NCBI RefSeq assembly: GCF_965218685.1
Contig: NZ_OZ244657.1
Span: forward strand, 558,001-622,000
Reading direction: 5' to 3'
Length of the DNA stretch: 64,000 nucleotides
Origin: Thalassobius sp965218685
Lineage (GTDB): Bacteria > Pseudomonadota > Alphaproteobacteria > Rhodobacterales > Rhodobacteraceae
Shown here: in pieces, positions 50,117 to 59,273 of the stretch
Position numbering within the stretch: position 1 is the first letter of the stretch
Layout of the letters: each line of letters begins with the position of its first letter
Position numbers and translations under genes: made by a program
Notes under the pieces: model-generated
Told to the model about the DNA's origin: nothing
Seen by the model: the letters and a program-made list of their open reading frames with translations, nothing else
Database searches by the model: none

Positions 50117-52860
50117 TGGCCCAACCTGTCCAAAAGGGCGGGCACGTGCACCTGGTCGGATTTATAGTTCCCCGTCAGCACATGCATCACCAGATTCACG
50201 CCGAACCGATACGCTAGCTCGCGCTGTTTTTCTCCGGCATAGCCGCGCCCGACAGGGTACAGAGGGTTGCCCTGCTGGTCCGTAGCCCAGGCGGCGGCCC
50301 AGTCATTGCCGCCGATCACCACAGGCGTCACCCCGTCATTGAGGTTGCGAAAGGGCATGCCGTCGATCAGCTCGGCGTCGGGCGGAGCGGCCTCGACCCA
50401 GACATCGCGGCCATTAAAGCGCCCCGGAAAGTCCTGCAGCAGGTAAAACGCGCGCGTGACCACATGGTCCTGCGGCACCTGTTCCAACGCAGGAATATCC
50501 AGTGGCCCGGCCAGTTGACGCAGCTTGCGGCCGTTCGGGCTGGCGGCCGAACCGTTCCGGGCGATATCGGCGTCGCGCGTGTCGAACAAGATCATTCCGC
50601 CCGCGCGCAGATATTGGTTCAGCTTGGCATAGGTTTCGTCCGAGGGGATCGGCTGTGCCTGCGTGATCGGCCAATAAATCATCGGGAAAAAGGCCAGCTC
50701 GTCGCGTTCAAGATCCACTCCTATGGGCGGGCCAGGTTCGACCGAGGTGCGGAAAAACAACACGTCGGACAAGCCCAGCATTCCTGCGGCAGACAGTTCA
50801 TCCTGTCGGGCATCGCCGGTTTTGACATAGGCCAAAACGACCTCGGCAGCGGCGGTGACGGCGCGCATCTCATCGGCCTTGGCGTCAAGCGGCAAGATGC
50901 CCAGCACCAGTGCCGTCGCCACCCCCCGCGCGCCAATCAGACGTCCAGACAGCGCCAGCGAGGCCACGATATCCGCTATCAGTAAGGCGATTGCAGCGGC
51001 CAGAACAAAGCCCGCCAGCGGGCGTTCAGCGGAAAGGGCCAGACCCGAAACCGGAATGCGCGCAGGCCAGGCAAAAGGCTGCAGCACGCGATCAGCGGTC
51101 ATGGCGTTTAGCGCCAGCCGCCGGTCTTCGTGCTGATAAATGCCGGGGCGCAGATCAGGACCCAAGGGCGCGCTGACCAGCATCGGACCATCCACACCGG
51201 GCCGCGTTCCGGCATCCTCGGTCCGGCCAAAACCGTCCATTACCTGAACCGGGCTCCAGACCGTCCCGTCCAGTTCGCTTGCCTCGGGCTGAGCCACAGA
51301 CGAGGACACGGCCAGCCGGTCCAGCATCTGCACGAACAGGCCCGACAGGGGCAGCGTGCTCCATTCGGCGTTGGCGGTGACGTGGAACAACACCACTTGT
51401 CCTGCGCCCACAGGTTTACGCGTCACCAGAGGCGAGCCATCGGTCAGCTGTGCAATCACCCGGTCGGCCAGTGACGGATCGGGTTGGGCCAACACCTGAG
51501 AGGACACGCGCACATCGCCCGGAATTTCCAAACCGGCAAAGGGGCTTTCCTCAGAGAACGGCGCCAAGGCCTTGGGTTCACCCCAGCTCATGGCGCCACC
51601 CACGCTGCGCCCACCCGAGCGCAAGCGTACCGGCATCAGGGGGTGTTCTTCGGCGCGGCTGACATCGCTGGCCGCCAGTTTCGGGCCGGCGAACCGCAGC
51701 AACATCCCACCCTTTTCGACCCATTCGGTCAGGGCGTTTTCCTCGGCGGGGGACAGGGTGGCGATATCGGCCAGAACGATCACATCGGGATTGGCTGGGA
51801 TCACCTCGATCAGCGGATAATCCAACAACTCGACCGTCGGAGACAACGCCTGCGTCAGGTAATGCAGCGGGGCCAGCAGCTCCAGCCCTTCACGGTCGTC
51901 GCGGCCGGCGATCAGGGCAACCTCGCGGCGGCGCAGAGTGTCATCAGTCAGGGCGACCGCCCCGGCCGAGCGCAGCCCCTCGATCTCGAACCGTGTGACG
52001 CGGGCGCGCAGTTCCGAGGGCAACACAAGCACGCCTTCGGCCTCGGTCTGCGCATCATCAAAGCGCAGGGGCATCCGCGCCAGCACACGCTGCACACCGT
52101 TCGGATCACGCCCATGCGCTGCGATCTGCACTTCACGGGCGGGGCCGGGCACCGAACGCGTGGCTGACAGCGCGATCCCCTCGTCGGCAAAGACAGCAGG
52201 ACGCAGCGCCACCAGCGCACGGCCGCTTTCGAACACCCTTAGGGGGCCAAAGGTTTCCAGCCGTTCCAGCACCTCTTGCTGCCCATTCCACGCGGCCCCG
52301 TCGCTCAGCCAGAAGGTCTGGAACGCAGGGGTTTCAAGGGCTTCCAGCTGCTGCAGAACCTCTGGGCCCGAGGGTTCCCACGGATGCGGTTCAAATCCAG
52401 GCAGTCGTCCGCGCAAAGCCTCGGCCGGTTGAAAGCTGGGAGTCTTGGGATCGGTGAGCTGCAAAATCGCGACGGGGCGGCCCTGGCGGCCTGCCTCGGC
52501 CAGGAATTGCGCGGCTTGTTCGCGGCGTGCCGTCCAGTCCTGCGCGCCGGTCCAACCGCCATCCAGCACGATCAGCAAGGGCATATCAGTATCTGTACGC
52601 TCGGGCTGGGGGTTCAGCACAGGTCCGGCCAGTCCGACGATCACCGCTGCCGCAGCCAGCATCCGCAGCAAAAGCAGCCACCAGGGCGTGCGATCGGTGA
52701 CCGTGTCGTCGTCCTTAAGCCCCAGCAGCAGCGCAACACCGGGAAACCGCCGCCGGATAGGCGCCGGAGGCACCGCCCGCAGGATCAGCCAAAGCACCGG
52801 CAACAAGGCCAAAGCCCAAAGCAGCCAAGGCGTTGCAAAACCTATTGGGCCAAGGATCAT
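50113..52860 (-). CDS. DUF4159-domain membrane protein
   Basis: 915-residue protein with an N-terminal BatA-like membrane pair (about 5-25 and 58-78), a large periplasmic middle part, further helices near 610-680, and a C-terminal DUF4159 domain (about 700-910: FFPMIYWPITQAQPIPSD, LNQYLRAGGMILFDTRDAD, YRFGVNLVMHVLTGNYKSDQ). The start was set at the ATG that overlaps the DUF58 gene stop (52860); the frame goes on to 52959 inside that gene. It forms a four-gene coupled operon with MoxR, DUF58 and the amidotransferase-like protein. Function of DUF4159 is not known. Confidence 0.85.
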   Translation of the reverse strand: MILGPIGFATPWLLWALALLPVLWLILRAVPPAPIRRRFPGVALLLGLKDDDTVTDRTPWWLLLLRMLAAAAVIVGLAGPVLNPQPERTDTDMPLLIVLDGGWTGAQDWTARREQAAQFLAEAGRQGRPVAILQLTDPKTPSFQPAEALRGRLPGFEPHPWEPSGPEVLQQLEALETPAFQTFWLSDGAAWNGQQEVLERLETFGPLRVFESGRALVALRPAVFADEGIALSATRSVPGPAREVQIAAHGRDPNGVQRVLARMPLRFDDAQTEAEGVLVLPSELRARVTRFEIEGLRSAGAVALTDDTLRRREVALIAGRDDREGLELLAPLHYLTQALSPTVELLDYPLIEVIPANPDVIVLADIATLSPAEENALTEWVEKGGMLLRFAGPKLAASDVSRAEEHPLMPVRLRSGGRSVGGAMSWGEPKALAPFSEESPFAGLEIPGDVRVSSQVLAQPDPSLADRVIAQLTDGSPLVTRKPVGAGQVVLFHVTANAEWSTLPLSGLFVQMLDRLAVSSSVAQPEASELDGTVWSPVQVMDGFGRTEDAGTRPGVDGPMLVSAPLGPDLRPGIYQHEDRRLALNAMTADRVLQPFAWPARIPVSGLALSAERPLAGFVLAAAIALLIADIVASLALSGRLIGARGVATALVLGILPLDAKADEMRAVTAAAEVVLAYVKTGDARQDELSAAGMLGLSDVLFFRTSVEPGPPIGVDLERDELAFFPMIYWPITQAQPIPSDETYAKLNQYLRAGGMILFDTRDADIARNGSAASPNGRKLRQLAGPLDIPALEQVPQDHVVTRAFYLLQDFPGRFNGRDVWVEAAPPDAELIDGMPFRNLNDGVTPVVIGGNDWAAAWATDQQGNPLYPVGRGYAGEKQRELAYRFGVNLVMHVLTGNYKSDQVHVPALLDRLGQ

Positions 52861-53732
52861 GCCGTCCCCCTGTTCAGCGCCTGCCAAAGCCACAGCAGCG
52901 CAGCCTGCGCGCTTTCGCCCGTGTGATGCACGTGAAATTGCCAACCCGTGGCCCGGCACAATTGGGACAGCTCGTCCTTGCGCCCGGCCAGGCGGGTCAG
53001 ATACCGGTCGCGTAGATCGCCAGCCTTCAGGGTTTCATGCTTCAGCGAGCCACCCATGCTTTCAAACACAGTACGCCCGGTGAAAGGAAACGCCTCTTCG
53101 GACGGATCCAGCACCTGAAACAGCACCCCTCGCACACCGCGATCGGCGGCCTTGGTCAGGGCTTGCCTAACGGCGGTGATGTCACCCATGAAATCCGACA
53201 TGAACACAGCGCGGGCATGAGGGATCATGGCCCGGGCCTCGGGTTCGGCGTAATCGTCATCAGAATCGACGCTAAAGAATTCTGCCAGGCGCAGGATCTG
53301 GTTGTTGCCCCGGCGCGGTGGCAGGTTGGTGCCGGTCAGCCCCACACGTTCACCGCCCCTGACCAGCAGGATGGCGATCGCAAGGGCCAGTACACGGGCG
53401 CGTTCGATTTTTTCCGGCAGCTCTTTGCCCGACGCGAACCGCATCGAGGCCGCCTGATCCACCCACAGCATCACGCTCTGAGCGATTTGCCATTCGCGTT
53501 CGCGCACGTATTGTGCATCCCCACGGGCAGACCGGCGCCAGTCAATCATCCGCCGACTGTCCCCCGGCTGAACGGGTCGGTACTGCCAGAAATCATCCCC
53601 CATCCCGGATCGTCGACGGCCGTGTTCGCCCAGCAGGACCGTGCCTGCCAGATGCTCGGCCCGCGCCAAAAGCGGCGGTAGGCGCGCGGCCTGATCCTCG
53701 GCCCGCGCCCGGAGATGCTGGGGAGTGCTCAC
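52857..53732 (-). CDS. DUF58-domain protein
   Basis: 291-residue soluble protein with a DUF58 segment (RRSGMGDDFWQYRPVQPGDS, RRMIDWRRSARGDAQYVRE near residue 55-75) and a von-Willebrand-like fold (VMLWVDQAASMRF near 95). DUF58 proteins pair with MoxR ATPases as presumed adaptor or substrate. Both ends overlap neighbours by four bases, so translation is coupled through the set. No membrane helix is present here, unlike many DUF58 proteins. Confidence 0.9.
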   Translation of the reverse strand: MSTPQHLRARAEDQAARLPPLLARAEHLAGTVLLGEHGRRRSGMGDDFWQYRPVQPGDSRRMIDWRRSARGDAQYVREREWQIAQSVMLWVDQAASMRFASGKELPEKIERARVLALAIAILLVRGGERVGLTGTNLPPRRGNNQILRLAEFFSVDSDDDYAEPEARAMIPHARAVFMSDFMGDITAVRQALTKAADRGVRGVLFQVLDPSEEAFPFTGRTVFESMGGSLKHETLKAGDLRDRYLTRLAGRKDELSQLCRATGWQFHVHHTGESAQAALLWLWQALNRGTA

Positions 53733-54736
53733 GCAGCGGCCTCCACCCGGGTGATCCGCGTGGCGGTGGTGTCGATCAGATCGGCCAGGTTGTCACCCCG
53801 CGCCCGCGCGGCAAAGTTCAGCGCCATCCGATGCGACAGGACGGGGCGCGCCATGGCCCGTACATCCTCGATCGAGGGCGCAAGCCGCCCTTGCAACATC
53901 GCCCGCGCCCGCACTGTCAGCATCAGCGCCTGCGCCGCACGCGGCCCCGGCCCCCAGGCGACGGTCTGTTTCACGCGCTCATCCGCGCTGTCATCATCGG
54001 GACGGAAGGCACGGACCAGATCCAAAATCGCCTCGACCACGCTGTCACCCACCGGCATCCGGCGCAGCAAGTCCTGTGCCTCCAGCAATTCGGCGGCGGT
54101 GAACACCTCGTGCGCCTCATCCTCGCTTACACCGGTGGTGGCCAGCAAAATGTCGCGTTCAGTCTGACGATCCGGATAGGTCACGTCGATCTGCACCAAA
54201 AACCGGTCCAGCTGAGCCTCGGGCAGCGGATAGGTGCCCTCTTGCTCGATCGGGTTCTGGGTGGCCAAAACGTGGAAGGGCGTGCCCAGAACACGATCCT
54301 CGCCGGCAACAGTAATGTGTTTTTCCTGCATTGCCTGCAAAAGCGCCGATTGCGTCCGCGGACTGGCACGGTTGATCTCGTCCGCCATCAAAAGCTGACA
54401 AAACACCGGCCCCGGCACGAATCGGAACGAGCGTTTGCCATCCTCGTCCGAATCCAATACCTCGGACCCCAAAATATCGGCTGGCATCAAATCGGGCGTG
54501 AACTGAATACGATTGCCATGCAGTCCCATCACCGTGCTCAGTGTGTCCACCAAACGCGTTTTGCCCAAGCCCGGAAGGCCGATCAGCAGTCCATGCCCCC
54601 CGCACAGCAGCGCGGACAAGGTCAGATCGACCACCTGTTCCTGCCCAATGAACCGCCGCGTGATCGAGGCCTTCGCCTCGGCCAGCTTTTCCTCGACACT
54701 TTCGATCCGGGCCACCAGATCGTCCTGATCGGTCAT
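53729..54736 (-). CDS. MoxR-family AAA+ ATPase
   Basis: 335-residue cytoplasmic AAA+ chaperone-like ATPase. Walker A is LLIGLPGLGKTRLVDTLST near residue 50, Walker B LLMADEINRASPRTQSALL near 118, sensor 1 VLATQNPIEQEGTYPLPEAQ near 155 and the arginine-rich sensor 2 AWGPGPRAAQALML near 275. MoxR proteins help mature partner complexes. GGAG lies eight bases before the ATG at 54736; the frame upstream reads through the promoter and was trimmed. It is the first gene of the operon. Confidence 0.93.
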   Translation of the reverse strand: MTDQDDLVARIESVEEKLAEAKASITRRFIGQEQVVDLTLSALLCGGHGLLIGLPGLGKTRLVDTLSTVMGLHGNRIQFTPDLMPADILGSEVLDSDEDGKRSFRFVPGPVFCQLLMADEINRASPRTQSALLQAMQEKHITVAGEDRVLGTPFHVLATQNPIEQEGTYPLPEAQLDRFLVQIDVTYPDRQTERDILLATTGVSEDEAHEVFTAAELLEAQDLLRRMPVGDSVVEAILDLVRAFRPDDDSADERVKQTVAWGPGPRAAQALMLTVRARAMLQGRLAPSIEDVRAMARPVLSHRMALNFAARARGDNLADLIDTTATRITRVEAAA

Positions 54737-54793
54737 GGCAAAACTCCTGCGCAAACTATATCCTCTTCCAAGAGTGTATCGCGCTGGGGGGAA

Positions 54794-55396
54794 ATGGCAA
54801 AAACAATGAGCGAACAAATGATCGTGAAACCATCGGCAAATAGTATTGCTGCCTCGGCCAAAGCAGCTGCCAAGGGCAAGGGTCTGCCGCCCGTTCACCT
54901 GTGGAACCCGCCGTTCTGCGGCGATCTGGACATCCGCATCGCCCGCGACGGCACCTGGTTTTACCTGGGCACACCCTTTGGCCGGCCCGAGCTGGTGCGG
55001 CTGTTCTCGACCATCCTGCGCAAGGATGACGACAAATATTTCCTGGTGACCCCCGTGGAAAAGGTCGGCATCACCGTCGATGACGCGCCCTTCGTAGCCG
55101 TCGATTTTGACGTCACCGGCAAAGGCGTGGACCAAACCCTTACCTTCCACACCAATGTGGGCGATGTAACAACTGCCGGTCCGGACGCCCCTATACGCGT
55201 CACCCGTGATCCCGAAACCGGCGAACCCTCGCCCTACGTCCTTGTCCGCACCAATCTCGAGGCACTGATCGACCGCAAAAGCTTCTACCGCCTCGTCGAT
55301 CTGGGCGCGCATCACCCCATCGACGGAACCAACTGGTTCGGCCTCTGGTCGGGCGGTCAGTTCTTCCCCATCATTCCATCCGCTGACCTGTCCTGA
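54794..55396 (+). CDS. DUF1285-family protein
   Basis: About 200-residue soluble protein of the DUF1285 family. Typical stretches are NPPFCGDLDIRIARDGTWFY near residue 40, GTPFGRPELVRLFSTILRKD, YFLVTPVEKVGITVDDAPF and LDRKSFYRLVDLG-like sequence near the end. Function is unknown; proposed structural roles in this family are not established. Two in-frame ATGs (54794 and 54806) compete; the first has GGGGGG only two bases ahead, so the start is uncertain by four codons. It is divergent from the MoxR operon. Confidence 0.85.
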   Translation: MAKTMSEQMIVKPSANSIAASAKAAAKGKGLPPVHLWNPPFCGDLDIRIARDGTWFYLGTPFGRPELVRLFSTILRKDDDKYFLVTPVEKVGITVDDAPFVAVDFDVTGKGVDQTLTFHTNVGDVTTAGPDAPIRVTRDPETGEPSPYVLVRTNLEALIDRKSFYRLVDLGAHHPIDGTNWFGLWSGGQFFPIIPSADLS

Positions 55397-55470
55397 CCGC
55401 CCATCGCCCCCCGAGGGCAGCAGGGAGGGTGGGCGGGCGCTGCCCGAGGGGGGCGATCCCCCACCATCAC

Positions 55471-56241
55471 ATGCCAAACTTCGCCGCAAATCTGACCCTC
55501 CTGTTCACCGAGCTTCCCCTGCTCGAACGCTTCGACGCTGCCCGCCAGGCCGGCTTCACCGCCGTCGAGCTACTGATCCCCTACGACGCCCCCGCGCCAG
55601 ACCTGGCGCATGCCCTCAAGAACGCCAACCTCCACCTTGCGCTGATCAACACCCCCGCCCCTAACTGGGCCGCGGGGGACCGCGGTCTTGCGGCTCTGCC
55701 AGATCTCCAACAGGAATTTCAGACTTCCTTTGAAACCGCCCTGCACTACGCTGCGCAGCTGAACCCGGATCACATCCACATCATGGCCGGGCTTGCAAAA
55801 GGCCCAACGGCCCACGCGACCTTTGTACAGAACCTCCGCTGGGCCACGCAGCGTGCGCCAAACCATTCGCTTCTAATCGAGCCCATTAACCCCATCGACT
55901 TGCCCGGCTATTTCCTGAATGATTTCGACCAGGCCGCTGCCATTCTGGACACGATCGACGCCCCCAATCTGGCGCTGCAATTCGACGCCTACCATGCCCA
56001 CAAAATCACCGGCGACATGCCAGCAACCTGGGCCAAACACGGCCATCGCGCCCGCCACATCCAGGTCGCCAGTGCCGAAGGGCGGCACGAACCCAGCAAA
56101 GGCGCCATCGACTATCAGGCCTTCTTCGCCCAACTGGACGCGCAGGGCTATGCTGGCCACGTCAGCGGTGAATACTTCCCCGCAGCCCGCACCGAGGACG
56201 GGTTGGATTGGATAAAATCGCCCGCGCCCAAACCCTCCTGA
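55471..56241 (+). CDS. Hydroxypyruvate isomerase family protein
   Basis: 256-residue TIM-barrel sugar isomerase of the hydroxypyruvate isomerase / OtnI group. It opens PNFAANLTLLFTELPLLERF, and carries LLIEPINPIDLPGYFLND near residue 140 with one catalytic glutamate and HVSGEYFPA near 235 with the second; QFDAYHAHKI lies between. It would interconvert hydroxypyruvate and tartronate semialdehyde, or 2-oxo-tetronate isomers in the OtnI variant. The ATG at 55471 has only a weak ribosome site. The stop lies inside a strong hairpin. Confidence 0.87.
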   Translation: MPNFAANLTLLFTELPLLERFDAARQAGFTAVELLIPYDAPAPDLAHALKNANLHLALINTPAPNWAAGDRGLAALPDLQQEFQTSFETALHYAAQLNPDHIHIMAGLAKGPTAHATFVQNLRWATQRAPNHSLLIEPINPIDLPGYFLNDFDQAAAILDTIDAPNLALQFDAYHAHKITGDMPATWAKHGHRARHIQVASAEGRHEPSKGAIDYQAFFAQLDAQGYAGHVSGEYFPAARTEDGLDWIKSPAPKPS

Positions 56242-56260
56242 CAGGATGCTGTCAGGAGGG
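56233..56260 (+). terminator. Hairpin overlapping the hydroxypyruvate isomerase stop codon
   Basis: A 12-bp perfect stem, CCCTCCTGACAG with CTGTCAGGAGGG, and loop GATG. The stop TGA is in the left arm. There is no T run after it, so it may be an mRNA-stabilising or attenuating structure before the VOC gene. Confidence 0.55.
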
Positions 56261-56304
56261 GTATGACATACCGGCTTCATCAACAAACTGATGGAGAATT
56301 TAAA

Positions 56305-56685
56305 ATGACCTTTACCCCCAAAGACGCCGTCGTCTGGACCGAAATCCGTGTCACCGATTTGGAAAAGGCCACCGCCTTTTACGCCGATGTGTTGCAGAAC
56401 AAGATGACCATCACCTCCGATATGGGGCCTCAACCCATGGCCGTCTTCAGCTACGCAGGCGATCCGGGCATCTCGGGGCATCTGATCCAAGGCACTCCTG
56501 CTCCCGCAGGCTCCGGCAATATCGTCCACCTGAACGTTCCCGATTCGCTTGAGGCAACGCGCGTTCGTTTGATCCCAGCTGGCGGCACCGTGCAAAGCCC
56601 CGATATTGAAATCCCACCAGGTTCGTATTTCTATGCCACCGACCCCGACGGCAACACCATCGGGCTGTTCCAGTACAAGGACTAA
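56305..56685 (+). CDS. VOC-family (glyoxalase-like) protein
   Basis: 126-residue protein with a single vicinal-oxygen-chelate repeat pair. Seen are VWTEIRVTDLEKATAFYADV near the start and YFYATDPDGNTIGLFQYKD at the end, which carries the usual metal-binding glutamate position occupied by G-L-F context rather than a clear glutamate. Members include dioxygenases, glyoxalases and resistance proteins, so the role is open. GGAG is eight bases before the ATG at 56305. It is followed after three bases by a WYL regulator that may control it. Confidence 0.82.
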   Translation: MTFTPKDAVVWTEIRVTDLEKATAFYADVLQNKMTITSDMGPQPMAVFSYAGDPGISGHLIQGTPAPAGSGNIVHLNVPDSLEATRVRLIPAGGTVQSPDIEIPPGSYFYATDPDGNTIGLFQYKD

Positions 56686-56688
56686 GCC

Positions 56689-57405
56689 ATGCGTCGCGCC
56701 GACCGCCTGTTTCAGATTGTTCAATATCTTCGGGGCGGTCGGTTGCTGAAAGCCGCGCAATTGGCTGAACGGCTAGAGGTGACTCCACGCACGATCTATC
56801 GCGATATCGCCGACCTGATCGGCTCGGGCGTGCCGATCGAGGGCGAGGCGGGCGTCGGCTATTTGATGCGCGAAGGCTATGACTTGCCGCCGCTGATGTT
56901 TACCCAGGATGAAATCGTTGCGCTTGTCGCCGGGGCCCGCATGATCAAGGCTTGGGGCGGTGCCAAGATGGCCGCGGCCGCCGAAGAGGCCCTAGTTAAG
57001 ATAAACGCCGTGCTGCCAGACGCTGCGCGCGCGCAAGCAGACGAGGTACATGTCCACGCTTTTGGCACGGCAGACATGTCCGATCTGCAGCGCGAACGGC
57101 TGGACAAGATTGAATACGCGACCAATGCAAAGATCAGCCTGGACATGACCTATCTAGACCTGTCCGAACAGCTAAGCAGCCGCCGCATCCGCCCCTTGGG
57201 TTTGTGGTATTGGGGCAAGGTCTGGACCTTGGTTGGCTGGTGCGAGCTGCGCGAAGATTTCCGCTCGTTCCGACTGGACCGGATTGCCGATCTGACCGAG
57301 GGTCCACCCTTCAAGCCCCAGCGCGGAAAAAACTTGCGCGACTTCTATGCCCGGCGTCTGGCCGAGGGGGATCACCCCTCGATGCCGCGGCGCCCTAGCC
57401 TTTGA
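56689..57405 (+). CDS. HTH-WYL transcriptional regulator (YafY family)
   Basis: 238-residue regulator. A winged helix-turn-helix at about 1-60 (RLFQIVQYLRGGRLLKAAQL, LEVTPRTIYRDIADLIGSG) is followed by a WYL domain (about 130-200: SRRIRPLGLWYWGKVWTLVG). WYL domains sense ligands, sometimes nucleic acid. It starts three bases after the VOC gene, so the pair is an operon, and regulation of that gene is a reasonable inference. Its 3' end overlaps the convergent tesB by 11 bases. Confidence 0.88.
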   Translation: MRRADRLFQIVQYLRGGRLLKAAQLAERLEVTPRTIYRDIADLIGSGVPIEGEAGVGYLMREGYDLPPLMFTQDEIVALVAGARMIKAWGGAKMAAAAEEALVKINAVLPDAARAQADEVHVHAFGTADMSDLQRERLDKIEYATNAKISLDMTYLDLSEQLSSRRIRPLGLWYWGKVWTLVGWCELREDFRSFRLDRIADLTEGPPFKPQRGKNLRDFYARRLAEGDHPSMPRRPSL

Positions 57406-58279
57406 AGTTGATATTGCGCACCAGGCCTTCTTGCGCGGTCGAGGCAACAAGCCGTCCATCCCGCGAGTACACCTGACCACGGTTGAACCCGCGCGCGCCA
57501 CCCGACCAAGGGCTGTCCATCACGTACAAAAGCCATTCATCCATGCGAAAATGATCGTGAAACCAGACCGCGTGATCCAGGCTGGCGAACTGCATGTCCG
57601 GATCGGTAAACGTCTTTCCGAATGGCAGCATACACGTGGTCAGCAGGCCATAATCGGTCGTATAAGCCAAGCCCGCGCGATGCATGGCCGGATCTTCCCC
57701 AAAACCGCCACGCAGACGCACCCACATGGCATGCGAAGGCGCGTGGGCCTCGCGGGTGAACGGGGGGCGCAGGCCAACAGGGCGCATTTCCACCGGACGC
57801 GGCGACCGCAACCACTTGAGGAACTCGGGCGGCAGCTGGTCAGCCATTTCCTCGCCGACCTCATGATCGGCTTTCAGCTCGTCCGGGCCGGGTACATCGG
57901 GCATTTCGTCCTGGTGGTGAAAACCCGGCTCTTCGCCATGAAAACTGGCCGCAAGGTTCAGGATGGGCTTACCGGCCTGCACAGCGATCACCCGGCGCGT
58001 GGCAAAGCTGCGCCCGTCGCGGTCGCGCTCGACCTGATAAAGAACAGGCTGCGTGGCGTCACCGGGACGCATGAAATAAGCGTGTAACGAGTGCACAGGT
58101 CGGTCATCGCTAACCGTCCGAATGGCGGACATCAGCGCCTGACCGATAACCTGCCCGCCAAAAGACCGCCCCCGCCCCTGAGGCGTTGCAATCCCGCGAA
58201 AATAGTTCTGCTCGACCTGTTCGACATCCAGTACATCATCCAGCCACTGGCCTGGTCCGCGCGCTTGCTCGTTGCTCAT
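57395..58279 (-). CDS. tesB: Acyl-CoA thioesterase II
   Basis: 294-residue double-hotdog thioesterase that hydrolyses medium- to long-chain acyl-CoA. Characteristic are NYFRGIATPQGRGRSFGGQV near residue 25, HSLHAYFMRPGD near 65, and FASLDHAVWFHDHFRMDEWL near 240 followed by YVMDSPWSGGARGFNRGQVY. The catalytic D-x-x-x-T/Q triad of TesB is expected in these parts. The ATG at 58279 was chosen over a start 14 codons upstream because the family begins here. It overlaps the WYL regulator tail. Confidence 0.92.
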   Translation of the reverse strand: MSNEQARGPGQWLDDVLDVEQVEQNYFRGIATPQGRGRSFGGQVIGQALMSAIRTVSDDRPVHSLHAYFMRPGDATQPVLYQVERDRDGRSFATRRVIAVQAGKPILNLAASFHGEEPGFHHQDEMPDVPGPDELKADHEVGEEMADQLPPEFLKWLRSPRPVEMRPVGLRPPFTREAHAPSHAMWVRLRGGFGEDPAMHRAGLAYTTDYGLLTTCMLPFGKTFTDPDMQFASLDHAVWFHDHFRMDEWLLYVMDSPWSGGARGFNRGQVYSRDGRLVASTAQEGLVRNINFKG

Positions 58280-58354
58280 TTGGCTACCCCATTTGTCCCT
58301 CGGGCCCTTAGTCAGAGGCATTTCCCGCCCAAGTGCAAGCGCATTCGGCAGGGC

Positions 58355-59263
58355 CTAATGCCCGATGATCTTCTCTTCTGCGCTTTGAACGCCCAGCTCT
58401 TCCAGCTCTAGCACGGAATGAGCGACGCCAAACCGTTCGCGCAACAGGGTCTTGATCGCTTGCTTCACCTTTTCGGCGTTCTCTTGGCCATCCAGAACCA
58501 CATGCGCCTCAAGTCCCGATTCATGTTCTTGCATGCGCCACAGGTGCACATTGTGGACACTGTCCACGCCGCGCATTTCGCCCAGTGCCTTGATCACCTC
58601 GTGCAGGTCGGTGCCCTCGGGGGCGCCCAGCATCAGAATGCGGATCACCGGCACGACACCTTTCCAAGACATCCACAGAATGTAACCGGCAATCATCAAC
58701 GTCACGATAGGGTCAATCAGGCGCCAGTCATACAACAGGATCAGCGCGCCCCCGACGATCACCGCAACCGAGCCCAGCGCATCGGCCAAGTTATGCAAAA
58801 ACGCCGCGCGCATATTCGCGCTGTCCTTGCTTAACCGCATGATCAGCAAAGCAGTCACCGTGTCCACCACCAGCGCCACCCCGGCAACAACGACCACGAT
58901 CCACCCCTCGACGGGTTGCGGGTTCAGCAACCTTTCGATCCCTTCGGCGGCCAGATAGATCGCGACCACGATCAGCGTGGTATAGTTGACCAGAGCGGCG
59001 ACCACCTCGGCGCGGCCATAGCCAAAGGTCATGCGGTCATCTGCCGGACGTTTGCCGATCCGCCGGGCTGCAAAAGCGATGACCAACGACAGCGCGTCCG
59101 ACAGATTATGAATCGCATCGGCGATCAGCGCCAACGAGCCTGAGATCACCCCAGCCGCGATCTGCACCAGCGTCAGGAAAAAGTTGACCGCAACCGCCAT
59201 CACCACGCGCTTGTCCCCGCTGTCCAGATTGGGGTCAGGGCGGTGATGGTGTTCGTGCGACAT
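58355..59263 (-). CDS. Cation diffusion facilitator (zinc-type efflux protein)
   Basis: 302-residue inner-membrane CDF antiporter with six membrane helices (about 20-215) and a cytoplasmic domain (215-302). The N-terminal HEHHHRP is histidine-rich. Metal-site residues are in helix 2 (IADAIHNLSDALSLVIAF) and helix 5 (FLHNLADALGSVAVIVGG), the HxxxD pattern of the zinc/cadmium group. It most likely exports zinc, with cadmium or cobalt possible. It lies ten bases after the orphan ABC ATPase gene on the same strand, which suggests one transcript. Confidence 0.9.
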   Translation of the reverse strand: MSHEHHHRPDPNLDSGDKRVVMAVAVNFFLTLVQIAAGVISGSLALIADAIHNLSDALSLVIAFAARRIGKRPADDRMTFGYGRAEVVAALVNYTTLIVVAIYLAAEGIERLLNPQPVEGWIVVVVAGVALVVDTVTALLIMRLSKDSANMRAAFLHNLADALGSVAVIVGGALILLYDWRLIDPIVTLMIAGYILWMSWKGVVPVIRILMLGAPEGTDLHEVIKALGEMRGVDSVHNVHLWRMQEHESGLEAHVVLDGQENAEKVKQAIKTLLRERFGVAHSVLELEELGVQSAEEKIIGH

Positions 59264-59273
59264 GGGTGGCCCC

